A DNA stretch of 64,000 nt from Microbispora rosea (lineage in GTDB: Bacteria; Actinomycetota; Actinomycetes; Streptosporangiales; Streptosporangiaceae), in NCBI RefSeq assembly GCF_900156315.1, contig NZ_FTNI01000023.1:1-64000 (forward strand), in the 5' to 3' direction. The notes beneath the pieces were generated by a model. That model did no database searches and was not told the DNA's origin. It saw only the letters and a program-made list of their open reading frames with translations. Position 1 is the stretch's first letter. The number at the start of each line of letters is the position of its first letter. The translations under genes were made by a program, and so were the position numbers. Shown here piece by piece: positions 15,816-24,038 of this stretch.

Positions 15816-16002
15816 CAGGAGCCGGTGTGCAGGCGGGGCTGCAGCGCGCGGACCTCGTCACCGGTGCGGGCGCGGGCCCGGCCACCCGCACACGGGGCGC
15901 GACCTCGTTCGCCAGTTCCGCGCAGCGGCGGTGCAGGCGTTTCAGAGGTCGTCACTCATGATCGAGACGGTATCTCCGGGCGGGGCGGGTAGGGCGAGGG
16001 GC

Positions 16003-16782
16003 ATGCCAGAGGGGCATCTGGTCCATCGCTACGCGGACGAGCAGCACGAGGCGCTCGCCGGGCGCGTGGTCAGGGCCGCGAGCCCGCAGGGCAGGTTCGA
16101 CGCGCGGCCGTACGACGGCAGGGTCGTCGAGGGTGTGGAGGCGCTCGGCAAGCACCTGCTCTACTGGGTGGAGGACGCTCCGGCCATCCACGTGCACCTC
16201 GGCATGCGGGGGCTCTTCCTGCGGTACGACGACCCGGCGGCCGAACCACGCAAGGGCACCCGGCTGCGGCTGGCGACCGGCGAGGCGGCGTTCGACCTGA
16301 TCGCGCCCGCGCGCTGCGAGCCGATGGACGAGCGGGCGCTGGCGGCGCTGCGAGCCGCGACCGGCCCCGACCCCCTGCGCCCGGACACCGCCCCTGCCAC
16401 CGCCCGGGACACGGTTCGGGAGGAGGCCGTGCGCCGGCTGCTCGCGGCCCGCACCCCGGTCGGCGCGGCCGTGCTCGACCAGAGCGTGTGGTCGGGGATC
16501 GGCAACGCCTGGCGGGCGGAACTGCTCTTCCTCACCGGCCTCGACCCCGGCGCCCGCGACATCGGCGCCGAGGCCGCCGGGCGGCTGTGGGACACCGCGG
16601 TGCACTACCTCGCGCTCGGCCGCGACGCCGGGCAGGTGGTCAGCGACCCCGGCGCGCCGGACGAGCGGTGGGTCTACAAACGCGAGCGCTGCCGCCGCTG
16701 CGGAGCCGCCGTCCGGACCTGGACACTGGCGTCGAGGACGGCGTACGCGTGCCCGGCCGACCAGCACCTCCAGGCCCTCTGA
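16003..16782 (+). CDS. Fpg/Nei-family DNA glycosylase (endonuclease VIII type)
   Basis: Base-excision repair enzyme of 259 residues that removes oxidised bases and nicks the strand. The ATG at 16003 gives MPEGHLVHRYADEQ; after Met removal, Pro2 is the catalytic nucleophile and Glu3 the acid, as the family requires, which fixes this start. The middle helix-two-turn-helix region contains TPVGAAVLDQSVWSGIGNAWRAELLF. The C-terminal zinc finger reads CRRCGAAVRTWTLASRTAYACPADQ; the usual fourth Cys (CPxCQ) is replaced by Asp, so zinc may be bound by three Cys plus Asp or the following His. The spore photoproduct lyase relative follows 11 bp downstream on the same strand, suggesting a small DNA-repair operon. 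Nei2-like enzymes of mycobacteria are the closest pattern I know. Confidence 0.9.
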   Translation: MPEGHLVHRYADEQHEALAGRVVRAASPQGRFDARPYDGRVVEGVEALGKHLLYWVEDAPAIHVHLGMRGLFLRYDDPAAEPRKGTRLRLATGEAAFDLIAPARCEPMDERALAALRAATGPDPLRPDTAPATARDTVREEAVRRLLAARTPVGAAVLDQSVWSGIGNAWRAELLFLTGLDPGARDIGAEAAGRLWDTAVHYLALGRDAGQVVSDPGAPDERWVYKRERCRRCGAAVRTWTLASRTAYACPADQHLQAL

Positions 16783-16793
16783 CCTGGGAAGTC

Positions 16794-17888
16794 ATGCCGT
16801 TATCGAGTTGTTATATTCAGGTGAACGAAGGCCAGAGACTGCTGGACATCCGCCGCATCTACGTCGAACCCGCCGCGGCCGAGCTGCCCCGCGGCAAGGA
16901 GATCCTGGAGCGGTTCCCCGAGGCCGAGCGGATCGAGATCGAGGCCCACCACCGTATCCCCGAACTGTACGGGGACGAGGCGAACGTGGCCCGCTGGGTC
17001 AGGATCAAGACCGAGGCGCTGGTCCTCGGCGTCAAGAAGTCGCTCACCGCGCGGCCGAACGGCCGGTCGAGCGACTTCATCGCGCCCTCGACGGCCAACG
17101 GCTGCGCGATGGCCTGCGCGTACTGCTACGTGCCGCGCCGCAAGGGCTACAGCAACCCGATCACCGTGTTCGCCAACATCGACAAGATCACGGGCTATCT
17201 CGCGAGGCACGCCCGGCGGCAGGGCGCAAAGCCCGAGCCCGACCAGGTGGACCCGCACGCCTGGGTCTACGACATCGGCGAGAACTCCGACTGCTCGGTG
17301 GACGCGACCGTCTCCGGCAACGTGCGCGATCTCGTCGATCTCTTCCGCGACCTGCCGAACGCCAAGGCGAGCTTCGCCACCAAATACGTCAACCGCGAGC
17401 TGCTCGGCTGGGACCCGCGAGGCCGTACGCGCGTCCGCTTCAGCCTGATGCCGGCCGCCGACGCCAAGTTGCTGGACATCCGCACCTCGCCGGTCGCCGA
17501 CCGGATCGCGGCCATCGACGACTTCGTCGAGGCGGGATACGAGGTGCACGTCAACTTCAGCCCGGTGGTCGTCCGCGACGGCTGGCTGGAGGACTGGGCC
17601 GAGCTGCTCGGGCAGCTCGACGACGCGCTGAGCCCGGCCGCCCGCGCCCAGCTCGCCGCCGAGGTCATCTTCCTCACGCACAACGACCGGCTGCACGAGG
17701 TCAACCTCGGCTGGCATCCCAAGGCCGAGGAGGTGCTGTGGCGTCCCGACCTCCAGCAGCCGAAGCGTTCGCAGACGGGCGGCTGGAACGTCCGCTACAA
17801 GACCGGCCACAAGGGCCGCTACGTCACCGCGCTCACCGGCCTGATCGCCGAGAAGATCCCGTACTGCCGGGTCCGCTACGCCTTCTGA
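16794..17888 (+). CDS. Spore photoproduct lyase family protein (radical SAM)
   Basis: Radical S-adenosylmethionine enzyme expected to repair thymine photoproducts, or a relative of that enzyme. In the 364-residue form the [4Fe-4S] ligands C104, C108 and C111 lie in GCAMACAYCYVPRRKGYSNP, the CxxxCxxC motif. Family landmarks include LLDIRRIYVEPAAAELPRGKEILERF near the N-terminus, WVYDIGENSDCSVDA, ASFATKYVNRELLGWDPRGRTRVRFSLMP and the C-terminal SQTGGWNVRYKTGHKGRYV. The ATG at 16794 has GGGAAG four bases upstream; an in-frame GTG at 16821 follows a TATATT box and could be a second start nearer the conserved region. It lies directly after the Nei-type gene. In a spore-forming actinomycete, a role in spore DNA repair is plausible but inferred. 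Confidence 0.9.
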   Translation: MPLSSCYIQVNEGQRLLDIRRIYVEPAAAELPRGKEILERFPEAERIEIEAHHRIPELYGDEANVARWVRIKTEALVLGVKKSLTARPNGRSSDFIAPSTANGCAMACAYCYVPRRKGYSNPITVFANIDKITGYLARHARRQGAKPEPDQVDPHAWVYDIGENSDCSVDATVSGNVRDLVDLFRDLPNAKASFATKYVNRELLGWDPRGRTRVRFSLMPAADAKLLDIRTSPVADRIAAIDDFVEAGYEVHVNFSPVVVRDGWLEDWAELLGQLDDALSPAARAQLAAEVIFLTHNDRLHEVNLGWHPKAEEVLWRPDLQQPKRSQTGGWNVRYKTGHKGRYVTALTGLIAEKIPYCRVRYAF

Positions 17889-17923
17889 CCGCCGGACATG
17901 CGCCGGCATCCCGCCCGCGGCGG

Positions 17924-18724
17924 TCAGGTACGCGTCGCGGTCACCACCACCGTGACGTAGGACATCGTGAAGCCGCCTCCCATCGCGTCGATGGCGTCCC
18001 CGACGCCGGCGAGCACCTCGGGCAGCGCGTCCGGCGGGAGCCGCGTGAGGGCGCCGGACGTCGGCATCTGGTCCAGCCACTCGTCACGGGTGTAGAACCG
18101 CTGCCAGTCGTAACGCCACTCCTCGACGTCGCCGAACGCGCCCGCGTCCCTGATTCCGCCGGCGGCCTTGGTGAACAGCGGCCGGTAGCCGTCGAGGGCG
18201 GACACCGCAGGCCGGTCCTGCGACGGGAAGCCGGACATCACCCGCCGATAGACCTCGGCGTGGGCCTCCGCCACGACCAGCGGGGGCTCGAACACGTGCC
18301 AGAACAGCGCCAGCCGGCCACCGGGACGCAGCACCCCGGCCGCCTTGGCCGCTCCGGCGACCGGGTCGACCCAGTGCCAGGCCGTTCCCGCGACGACCGC
18401 GTCGAACGTACGGCCGGCGGGGTCCCATGCTTCGAAGGTCGCCACCTCGACCTCGAGTCCCCTGCGGCGTGCGAAGCCGGCCATCCGCGCGTCGGGTTCG
18501 ACGCCGAGCACCGTGCAGCCCGCCGCCTGGAACTGCCGGGCCGCTATGCCGGTGCCGCAGCCGACGTCGAGGACGTCAGGCCCGGGGGCGGCGGCGACGA
18601 TCCGTTCCACCATCGCGTCGGGATAGGGCGGCCGGGTCCGGTCGTAACGCTCGGCGTCCACGCCGAACGACTCCGCCATCTCCCTGGCCTTGTGCGACTC
18701 ATTCTCGGAAGGTGAAGTGGGCAT
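17924..18724 (-). CDS. Class I SAM-dependent methyltransferase
   Basis: A 266-residue methyltransferase. The SAM-binding motif I is VLDVGCGTGIAARQF, followed by VLGVEPDARMAGFARR (the acidic residue after strand 2) and FDAVVAGTAWHWVDP (motif near strand 4), a combination typical of the UbiE-like/Methyltransf_11 group of actinomycetes, preceded by ESFGVDAERYDRTRPPYPDAM. The start at 18724 has no ribosome-binding site but sits one base after the expected transcription start of a TTGACG/TCATAG promoter, so the mRNA is probably leaderless. The gene diverges from a tetR gene, and the operator between them lies within the promoter spacer, so it is very likely the target of that TetR protein. Methyl acceptor unknown. 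Confidence 0.9.
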   Translation of the reverse strand: MPTSPSENESHKAREMAESFGVDAERYDRTRPPYPDAMVERIVAAAPGPDVLDVGCGTGIAARQFQAAGCTVLGVEPDARMAGFARRRGLEVEVATFEAWDPAGRTFDAVVAGTAWHWVDPVAGAAKAAGVLRPGGRLALFWHVFEPPLVVAEAHAEVYRRVMSGFPSQDRPAVSALDGYRPLFTKAAGGIRDAGAFGDVEEWRYDWQRFYTRDEWLDQMPTSGALTRLPPDALPEVLAGVGDAIDAMGGGFTMSYVTVVVTATRT

Positions 18725-18725
18725 G

Positions 18726-18755
18726 CGCCCACTATGAGTGGGCGAGTGCCCACTC
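18726..18755. promoter_or_regulatory. TetR operator: overlapping palindromes from three AGTGGGC half-sites
   Basis: CGCCCACTATGAGTGGGCG (18726-18744) and GAGTGGGCGAGTGCCCACTC (18736-18755) share their middle half-site, giving GCCCACT, AGTGGGC, GCCCACT in a row. They lie between the divergent methyltransferase and tetR genes, so autoregulation plus control of the methyltransferase is expected. Confidence 0.8.
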
Positions 18756-18760
18756 GTCAA
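18732..18760 (-). promoter_or_regulatory. Predicted promoter of the methyltransferase gene
   Basis: On the minus strand, TTGACG (18760-18755) is followed after 17 bp by TCATAG (18737-18732); the expected start point is at or next to the ATG at 18724. The operator fills the spacer, so a bound repressor would block RNA polymerase. Confidence 0.6.
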
Positions 18761-18799
18761 TTCGGATAATCTCGACGGACGGACAGGAGGGATGGAACG

Positions 18800-19399
18800 G
18801 TGCCGACAGGGGTTGCCCTCCGCGACGCGCGGGAGCAGTTGTTCGAGGCCGCGGAGCGCGTCCTGCTCCGCGACGGGCCGAGCGGGCTGACCAGCCGGGC
18901 GGTCACCACCGAGGCGGGCTGCGCCAAGGGCGTTCTGCACAGGCACTTCGCCGACTTCGACGCCTTCCTCGCCGAGCTCGTGCTGGACGGCATCGCCAGG
19001 ATCGACGGTCAGTCCGCCGCCCTTCGCCGGTCGGCCGGAACCGGCACCGTCGCCGGCAACCTCACCGCCGTGCTGACCGACCTGTTCGGGTCGGTCGCCG
19101 TGGCGGTCGTCGGCCTGATCATCTCCCGCGACGGCCTGCGCGCCCGGCTGCGGCAGGCCAGGCCGGGCCCTGGCCTGCCACTTCTGACGGAGGCCGCGGC
19201 CATGCTCGCCTCCTACCTCGCCGCCGAGCGCGAACTCGGCCGCATCGCGGCGGACGCCGATGTCGACACGCTCGCCCCCACCCTGCTCGGAGCCTCACAC
19301 CTGCTGTTCGCCGACCGGGACGGCGGCCCGCCCCAGGCAGACGCCGTCCACAAGATGGTCACCACGGTCGTCGCCGGCGTCGTACGGACCGAGCCGTGA
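18800..19399 (+). CDS. TetR/AcrR-family transcriptional regulator
   Basis: A 199-residue one-component repressor. The N-terminal helix-turn-helix covers LFEAAERVLLRDGPSGLTSRAVTTEAGCAKGVLHRHFADFDAFLAELV (about 12-58), the standard TetR fold with the recognition helix at CAKGVLHRHF. The rest is an all-helical ligand pocket of the usual size with no recognisable ligand signature. The start is the GTG at 18800 with AGGAGGG about 8 bases upstream. It diverges from the methyltransferase gene across a three-half-site operator, the usual arrangement for a TetR repressor controlling its neighbour and itself. The inducer is probably a hydrophobic small molecule, as for the family; not shown here. Confidence 0.93.
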   Translation: MPTGVALRDAREQLFEAAERVLLRDGPSGLTSRAVTTEAGCAKGVLHRHFADFDAFLAELVLDGIARIDGQSAALRRSAGTGTVAGNLTAVLTDLFGSVAVAVVGLIISRDGLRARLRQARPGPGLPLLTEAAAMLASYLAAERELGRIAADADVDTLAPTLLGASHLLFADRDGGPPQADAVHKMVTTVVAGVVRTEP

Positions 19400-19503
19400 G
19401 CACCGCGAGCCGCCCCCTTCCACGCCGAGGCCGCCGCGAACCGCTCCGGCGGCGAGAAGCGATCACACGAGCGCCGCGAGCGGGGCGGATAGCGTGATCG
19501 GAT

Positions 19504-20163
19504 GTGACGAGACTCGCGCTGTTCGACCTGGACAACACGCTGATCGACCGTGACGCGGCCTTCCGTTCGTGGGCCGAGGAGTTCGTGGACGGCCACGGCC
19601 TGGGCGCCGAGGAGGTCGAGCGGCTGGTCACCCTCGACGGGCACGGCTACCTGCCGCGCGAGACGCTCCTGGCGCAGGTGAAGGAGGATTACGGGCTCGA
19701 CGGCCGCGTCGAGGACCTGTGGGCCGCCTACCGGCGCCGCATACCGGACTTCGTCCACTGCCCGCCGGAGGTGCGTGACGGCCTCGCCCGTCTGCGTACG
19801 GCGGGCTGGCGGGTGGCGATTGTGACCAACGGGCATGCGGAGAGCCAGCTCGGCAAGATCCGGCGGACCGGCCTCGACGAGGTCGTCGACGCGTGGGCCG
19901 TCTCCGGGGCGGAGGGCGTCCGCAAGCCGGACCGGGGGCTGTTCGAGATCGCCGCGACCCGCGCGGGCGCGAGCCTCGGCGCGGGCGGATGGATGATCGG
20001 CGACCACCCCGTGATGGACATGGCGGGAGGACGGGCCATCGGATTCGCCACGATCTGGATCGACCGGGGCGGCTGGACGGGTCAGGAGCCCGCATCGGAC
20101 CACACCGTCACCGACGTGACCGAGGCGATCGGCATCCTCCTCTCGGAGGTGGAAGGGCGGTAG
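19504..20163 (+). CDS. HAD-superfamily hydrolase (phosphatase)
   Basis: A 219-residue haloacid-dehalogenase-fold phosphatase. Motif I is LFDLDNTLIDRD (nucleophile D8, acid/base D10), motif II is the Thr of IVTNGHAES, motif III the Lys of GVRKPDRGLF, and motif IV WMIGDHPVMDMAGG. The helical cap between motifs I and II (about 15-90) makes it subfamily IA. The start is a GTG at 19504; an ATG two bases earlier is out of frame. There is no ribosome-binding site, and TAGCGT about 8 bases upstream may be a -10 box of a leaderless mRNA. Likely substrates are small phosphorylated metabolites; the exact one is not readable. Confidence 0.92.
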   Translation: MTRLALFDLDNTLIDRDAAFRSWAEEFVDGHGLGAEEVERLVTLDGHGYLPRETLLAQVKEDYGLDGRVEDLWAAYRRRIPDFVHCPPEVRDGLARLRTAGWRVAIVTNGHAESQLGKIRRTGLDEVVDAWAVSGAEGVRKPDRGLFEIAATRAGASLGAGGWMIGDHPVMDMAGGRAIGFATIWIDRGGWTGQEPASDHTVTDVTEAIGILLSEVEGR

Positions 20164-20261
20164 CGGCGTGGCCGACGGCGACCGCTCACGCCGCGCCTTC
20201 ATCGAGGACGCCGCCCGCGACGACCGGATGCGGCCCGGCCACCGGAATCGCCCGGCCGGGG

Positions 20262-20879
20262 TCAGCCGAGCAGCGGCGCGAGCGCCGTCTCCAGGTCGGG
20301 CAGGCCGGTGAACAGGACGGCCGTCATGCCGAGCGCCCTGGCCGCCTCGACGTTCTCCTCACGGTCGTCGACGAACAGGCACCGCCCGAGCGGCACACCC
20401 GCACGCTCGGCGGCGATCTCGTAGATGCGGGGGTCGGGCTTGGCCACGCCCACCAGTGCGCTGCTGACCACCTCGTCGGCGAAGTGGCTCAGGCCCAGCC
20501 AGGCGAGGTCGTCCTCCAGGCTCAGCGTCGCGTTGGTCACCAGCACGACGGGCACGTGCTCCTGGGCCCGGCGCAGCAGGCCGAGCACGTCCTCATCCGC
20601 CCGGGCGGGCGCCTTGACGAACGCCGTGACCAGCGCGCGGGCCTGCTCCCGCGGCACCTGGACGGCCAGGGCGGCCTCGGCCGCCTCCATCCACTGCTCG
20701 ACGGTGATCTGCCCCAGCAGCGCCGGCATGTCCACCTCGGGGGCGAAGACGACCTTCGCAGTGGTGCCCTCGGCCAGGCCCACGGCCCGTTCCAGCTCGG
20801 TCAGCTCGGACTGGTCGTAGAAGCGGATGACACCGTCGAAGTCGCACAGCACCGCGTCGTACGGCCGGGGGATCGTCAC
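20262..20879 (-). CDS. HAD-superfamily hydrolase
   Basis: Second HAD phosphatase in the neighbourhood, 205 residues from the GTG at 20879. Motif I is VLCDFDGVIRFYD, motif II VVLVTNATLS, motif III VGVAKPDPRIYEIAAERAGV, and motif IV CLFVDDREENVEAARALGMTAVLF; the last is the usual pattern of subfamily IA enzymes. The longer upstream frame contains no plausible start before the motif. There is no clear ribosome-binding site; TATGCA lies 6-8 bases before the GTG, so it may be leaderless, as its divergent neighbour at 20929 seems to be. It is not closely similar to the HAD enzyme at 19504, so this is not a recent duplication. Substrate unknown. Confidence 0.9.
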   Translation of the reverse strand: MTIPRPYDAVLCDFDGVIRFYDQSELTELERAVGLAEGTTAKVVFAPEVDMPALLGQITVEQWMEAAEAALAVQVPREQARALVTAFVKAPARADEDVLGLLRRAQEHVPVVLVTNATLSLEDDLAWLGLSHFADEVVSSALVGVAKPDPRIYEIAAERAGVPLGRCLFVDDREENVEAARALGMTAVLFTGLPDLETALAPLLG

Positions 20880-20928
20880 CGCCCATGCATACCACGCGTG
20901 GCCGCACCCCGAATGACATGATCGACGG

Positions 20929-22215
20929 GTGACGGTCAGACGGCTGCCTCTCCTCGTCCTGCGCGCGGTGCTGTGCGGGATCCTGTGCGCGGCGTCGGCG
21001 GCCTGCGGCCTCGTCCACGCCGGAGCCGAGGGCGACGGCATGCTGGGCGCGGCGGACCTGTACGGCGGGCGGCCCACCCAGGTGTCCGGCGCGCATCCGC
21101 CGCTCGTGCCCGCGCCCTGCGCGGCCGAACCGTTCCGCAGCGACGACGACCGCCTGGACACACAGGCGATCACGGCGAGCGTGGCTCCCGGGAGCGGCGA
21201 CCGCCGCTTCCAGGTCTACGAGTACGTGGCCGGCTACCGCCCCGGCGGCGCGCAGGCCTACCTCGACGAGCTGGGCGAGCGGCTCGGGCGCTGCCGGGAC
21301 GAGGCGGATCATTACTCCCTCGTCGCCACGGACATCGGCGTGCCCGGCACGATGCTGGTGCAGCACGACTATCGGGAGGGCGGCGCCGAGAAGACGGGCG
21401 TCTACCTGGTCGGCCGGGCCGGCGACCGTCTCGTCTCCGTCCTGGAGAGCACGGCGGGGGACGCCACACTGGTGAACGAGATCGGCGTCCGGGCGCTGCG
21501 CCGCGCGGGCGCTACGGGGGAGGCCACCCCCTCGGTCGTCACGCACGAGGACACCACCCGCTGGGTCACCTTCGCCGTGTCCACGATCAGCGAGGTCCGC
21601 GTCTCCGGCGACGGCAGGGTCCTGACGCTCGACGCCCGGGTGCCCGACGGCCCCGACGGCTGCCTGCGCGGGCCGACCGGCAGGCTGGACGGCTTCGAGC
21701 CGAAGCTGGTCCGGGTCGACGTCCGCTTCGAGTCCCGGCTCCTGATGGCCGGGAACGGCTGCCCCGGCGAGCGTACGGTGCCGGTGGAGGTGCGGCTGCC
21801 CAAGCCGCTCGGCGAGCGCGACGTGGTCGTCAACCTCGATCAGCTCTACACCCTCGACCGGCCGGGCCTGCTGCGCCGCTGCGGCGAGCTCGGCTGTCAC
21901 CCGGCGCCGACGGGCTGCACCTCCGACTCCTACTTCCAGGCCGCCAGGGACGCGGACGCGCCGCAGCACAGCTATCACCGTGAGCGGGGATGCGACGGGA
22001 AGTGGCTCGTCATGGACATCTCGATCAACAGCGGGCCGGTGTGCGAGAGGCCGGGCGACTGCGCGGGCGCGTCCGGGACGACCCGATACTTCTACCGCGC
22101 GACGCCCACCGGCTGGCGGGTGATCGCGGCCACGACCAAGCCCGGATGCGACGACGTGCTCGCCGCGGAGCCGCGCTTCCCGCGCGGGCTCTGCGCGACG
22201 CTCACCGCACCCTGA
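20929..22215 (+). CDS. Putative secreted lipoprotein
   Basis: Unrecognised 428-residue exported protein. A basic start, the hydrophobic run LVLRAVLCGILCAASA and the lipobox ASAAC with C26 predict lipid attachment at the outer face of the membrane. The mature protein has no membrane segment and includes about nine further Cys, several in pairs late in the chain (RRCGELGCH, GCTSDSYF, RERGCDGKW, VCERPGDCAG, GCDDVL, LCATL), which suggests a disulfide-rich C-terminal domain. An earlier part (RFQVYEYVAGYRPGGAQAYLDELGERLGRC, YSLVATDIGVPGTMLVQHDY, LVGRAGDRLVSVLES) resembles the sensor-like regions of other actinomycete lipoproteins. The GTG start at 20929 has CATGAT close upstream and may be leaderless. 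Function unknown. Confidence 0.85.
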   Translation: MTVRRLPLLVLRAVLCGILCAASAACGLVHAGAEGDGMLGAADLYGGRPTQVSGAHPPLVPAPCAAEPFRSDDDRLDTQAITASVAPGSGDRRFQVYEYVAGYRPGGAQAYLDELGERLGRCRDEADHYSLVATDIGVPGTMLVQHDYREGGAEKTGVYLVGRAGDRLVSVLESTAGDATLVNEIGVRALRRAGATGEATPSVVTHEDTTRWVTFAVSTISEVRVSGDGRVLTLDARVPDGPDGCLRGPTGRLDGFEPKLVRVDVRFESRLLMAGNGCPGERTVPVEVRLPKPLGERDVVVNLDQLYTLDRPGLLRRCGELGCHPAPTGCTSDSYFQAARDADAPQHSYHRERGCDGKWLVMDISINSGPVCERPGDCAGASGTTRYFYRATPTGWRVIAATTKPGCDDVLAAEPRFPRGLCATLTAP

Positions 22216-22266
22216 CCCGGACGCCTTGACGACCCGGACGCCTGGACGACTCGGACGCCTTGGCAA
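22216..22266. repeat. 17-bp tandem repeat, three units, right after the lipoprotein stop
   Basis: CCCGGACGCCTTGACGA, CCCGGACGCCTGGACGA and CTCGGACGCCTTGGCAA follow one another directly from the base after the stop codon to near the end of the convergent oxidoreductase gene. Confidence 0.85.
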
Positions 22267-22284
22267 CGCCCCGGCCGGGGCGGG

Positions 22285-23238
22285 TCAGCGCAGCAGGTCG
22301 AGGGCGCGGGCGGTGCCGAGGGAGTCGTCGGCCGCCGTGTGCCGGGGCTCGGCCTCGCCGCGCAGCACCTCGTGGATGTGGCGGATTCCCCAGGAGAACG
22401 CGGTGCCCTCGCCCGGCTCGTGCCGGGAGACCAGACGCCCCTCGCGCCACACTTCGAGCCCGTCGTGCGGCTCGGGGTGGAACGGGTTGGACAGCCGGAT
22501 CTCCCCGCCGGTGCCGACCAGGCGGGTGTACGTGGTGAACGGCAGGGCGAAGCTGCAGCTCAGCATCAGCCGGCCGGAGTCGAATTCCAGGACCCCGGCG
22601 GTCTCGAGGTCCACCCCCGCCTCGCTCTTGACCGCGACGGCGTGCCCGTCCACGGCGTCACCGCCGAACAGCAGGTGCGCGAGCCGCACGGGATAGCAGC
22701 CCACGTCGTAGAGCGCGCCGCCGCCGAGGGCCGGGTCGAGCCTGATGTCCTCGGTGCCCTCCATGGTGAAGTTGAACGACGACCAGATCTCCCGCAGTTC
22801 GCCGATCGCGCCTTCGGCGAGCAGCCCGCGCAGCCGGGCCGTCTGCGGGTGGAACGGGAAGACGAACGCCTCCCAGAGCGGCCGGGCCGACCGGCGCGCC
22901 ACCTCGATGACGTTCCCGGCCTCCTCGGCCGTGAGGCACAGCGGCTTCTCGCACAGGACCGCCTTGCCCGCTTCCAGGGCGGCGACGGTCCACTGCGCGT
23001 GCAGGGCGTTCGGCAGCGGGATGTACACCGCGTCGATCGACGGGTCCTCGATGACGGCCTCGTAGCCGCGCACGGCGCGGGCGACGCCGTTCCGCGCGGC
23101 GAACTCCTCGGCCCGGGACAGGTCACGGCCCGCCACCACGGCGGCCGTACCCCCGCCTGCCTCGCGCAACGCGGGCAGGAACGCCCGTGCGGCGATGCCC
23201 GCCGTTCCAAGGACGCCCCACCGGACAGCGCCACTCAT
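22285..23238 (-). CDS. Gfo/Idh/MocA-family oxidoreductase
   Basis: NAD(P)-dependent oxidoreductase of 317 residues acting on sugars, inositols or related compounds. The Rossmann N-terminus reads VRWGVLGTAGIAARAFLPALREAGGGTAAVVAGRDLSRAEEFA, followed by YIPLPNALHAQWTVAALEAGKAVLCEKPLCLTAEEA, with the catalytic Lys in CEKP. The C-terminal alpha/beta domain has GGGALYDVGCYPVRLAHLLFG, another family marker. The ATG at 23238 is chosen because homology begins there; a much longer upstream frame has no ribosome-binding site and an unlikely composition. It faces a lipoprotein gene convergently and has no sugar operon beside it, so the substrate is unknown. Confidence 0.92.
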   Translation of the reverse strand: MSGAVRWGVLGTAGIAARAFLPALREAGGGTAAVVAGRDLSRAEEFAARNGVARAVRGYEAVIEDPSIDAVYIPLPNALHAQWTVAALEAGKAVLCEKPLCLTAEEAGNVIEVARRSARPLWEAFVFPFHPQTARLRGLLAEGAIGELREIWSSFNFTMEGTEDIRLDPALGGGALYDVGCYPVRLAHLLFGGDAVDGHAVAVKSEAGVDLETAGVLEFDSGRLMLSCSFALPFTTYTRLVGTGGEIRLSNPFHPEPHDGLEVWREGRLVSRHEPGEGTAFSWGIRHIHEVLRGEAEPRHTAADDSLGTARALDLLR

Positions 23239-23422
23239 ACCGCACCCACTCCTCGCCGCCGTTGCCGACATTTCGCCATTCATTGGGGAATGCCTGCCGG
23301 GACCGTAGCACAGCGGTGCTGATGGGAACTTTTGCCTCCAAAGTCCGATATCGAAAGCGCACAGGGGTACGTGACCCGCCGATCCCGACCGGGACGCGAC
23401 GCGAGCGGACGAGGGATGCGCG

Positions 23423-24031
23423 ATGAGCGAGGAAATACGGCGGTTCACCCATCTGCCGGGCGACCGGGCACCCGGACCCGACTACTCGGGGCCCGGAGTC
23501 GAAGCGGAGCTCACCGGGCGGATGCCCGAGGGCCGCCCCGCCGAGCGGCCCGAACGGCCCGAACGGTCCGAACGACGCGGGCGGCCCGGGCGGCCCGGGC
23601 GGTTCGAACACAGCGGCGGATCATATGACGATCTCTACACGGCTCGGGCCTCGTCCGCGCTCGGCAAGGTGGCCTCGGACGACGGCATGCTCGACGTCCG
23701 CATCAAGGCGCCGGGGGAACTCGGCGGCCCCGGCGGGGCGACCAACCCCGAGCAGCTGCTCGCCGCGGCGTACGCCTCCTGTTTCCACAACTCGCTCACG
23801 CTGGTCGCCGGACGACAGGGTGTTCCCACCTCCGACGCCACCGTGGACACGAGCGTCACGCTCCGCAAGCGCGGCACCGCCGACGACTACACGATCGCCA
23901 CGGACCTGACCGTACGCCTGCCGGGGGTGGAGCCCGAGGCGGCCCGCAGGCTGGTGGAGCAAGCTCACGGAGAGTGCCCGTATTCGCGGGCCTTCATGCA
24001 GGGCGCCGAGGTGCACGTCCACCTCGCCTGA
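23423..24031 (+). CDS. Organic hydroperoxide resistance protein (Ohr/OsmC family) with unusual N-terminal extension
   Basis: Thiol peroxidase of 202 residues that reduces organic hydroperoxides. The core (about 69-202) has YDDLYTARASSALGKVASDDGMLDVRI at its start and the two redox Cys, C120 in AAAYASCFHNSLTL and C185 in HGECPYSRAF. The surprise is about 66 extra residues before the core, ending in low-complexity RPERPERSERRGRPGRPGR, encoded by imperfect CGGCCCGAA and GGGCGGCCC repeats. There is no alternative in-frame start between the ATG at 23423 and the core, so the extension is probably translated; GAGGG precedes that ATG. The extension is disordered and basic and may bind nucleic acid or acidic polymer, which is speculation. 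No OhrR regulator is adjacent. Confidence 0.88.
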   Translation: MSEEIRRFTHLPGDRAPGPDYSGPGVEAELTGRMPEGRPAERPERPERSERRGRPGRPGRFEHSGGSYDDLYTARASSALGKVASDDGMLDVRIKAPGELGGPGGATNPEQLLAAAYASCFHNSLTLVAGRQGVPTSDATVDTSVTLRKRGTADDYTIATDLTVRLPGVEPEAARRLVEQAHGECPYSRAFMQGAEVHVHLA

Positions 24032-24038
24032 CCGCCGC

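Noticed and set aside
13251..15992. A 913-codon open frame on the plus strand opposite the 668-residue gene
   Set aside because: It is an antisense frame held open by GC-rich third positions, is full of QxR/RR runs, has no domain and lacks a ribosome-binding site; the minus-strand gene has normal composition and a good start.
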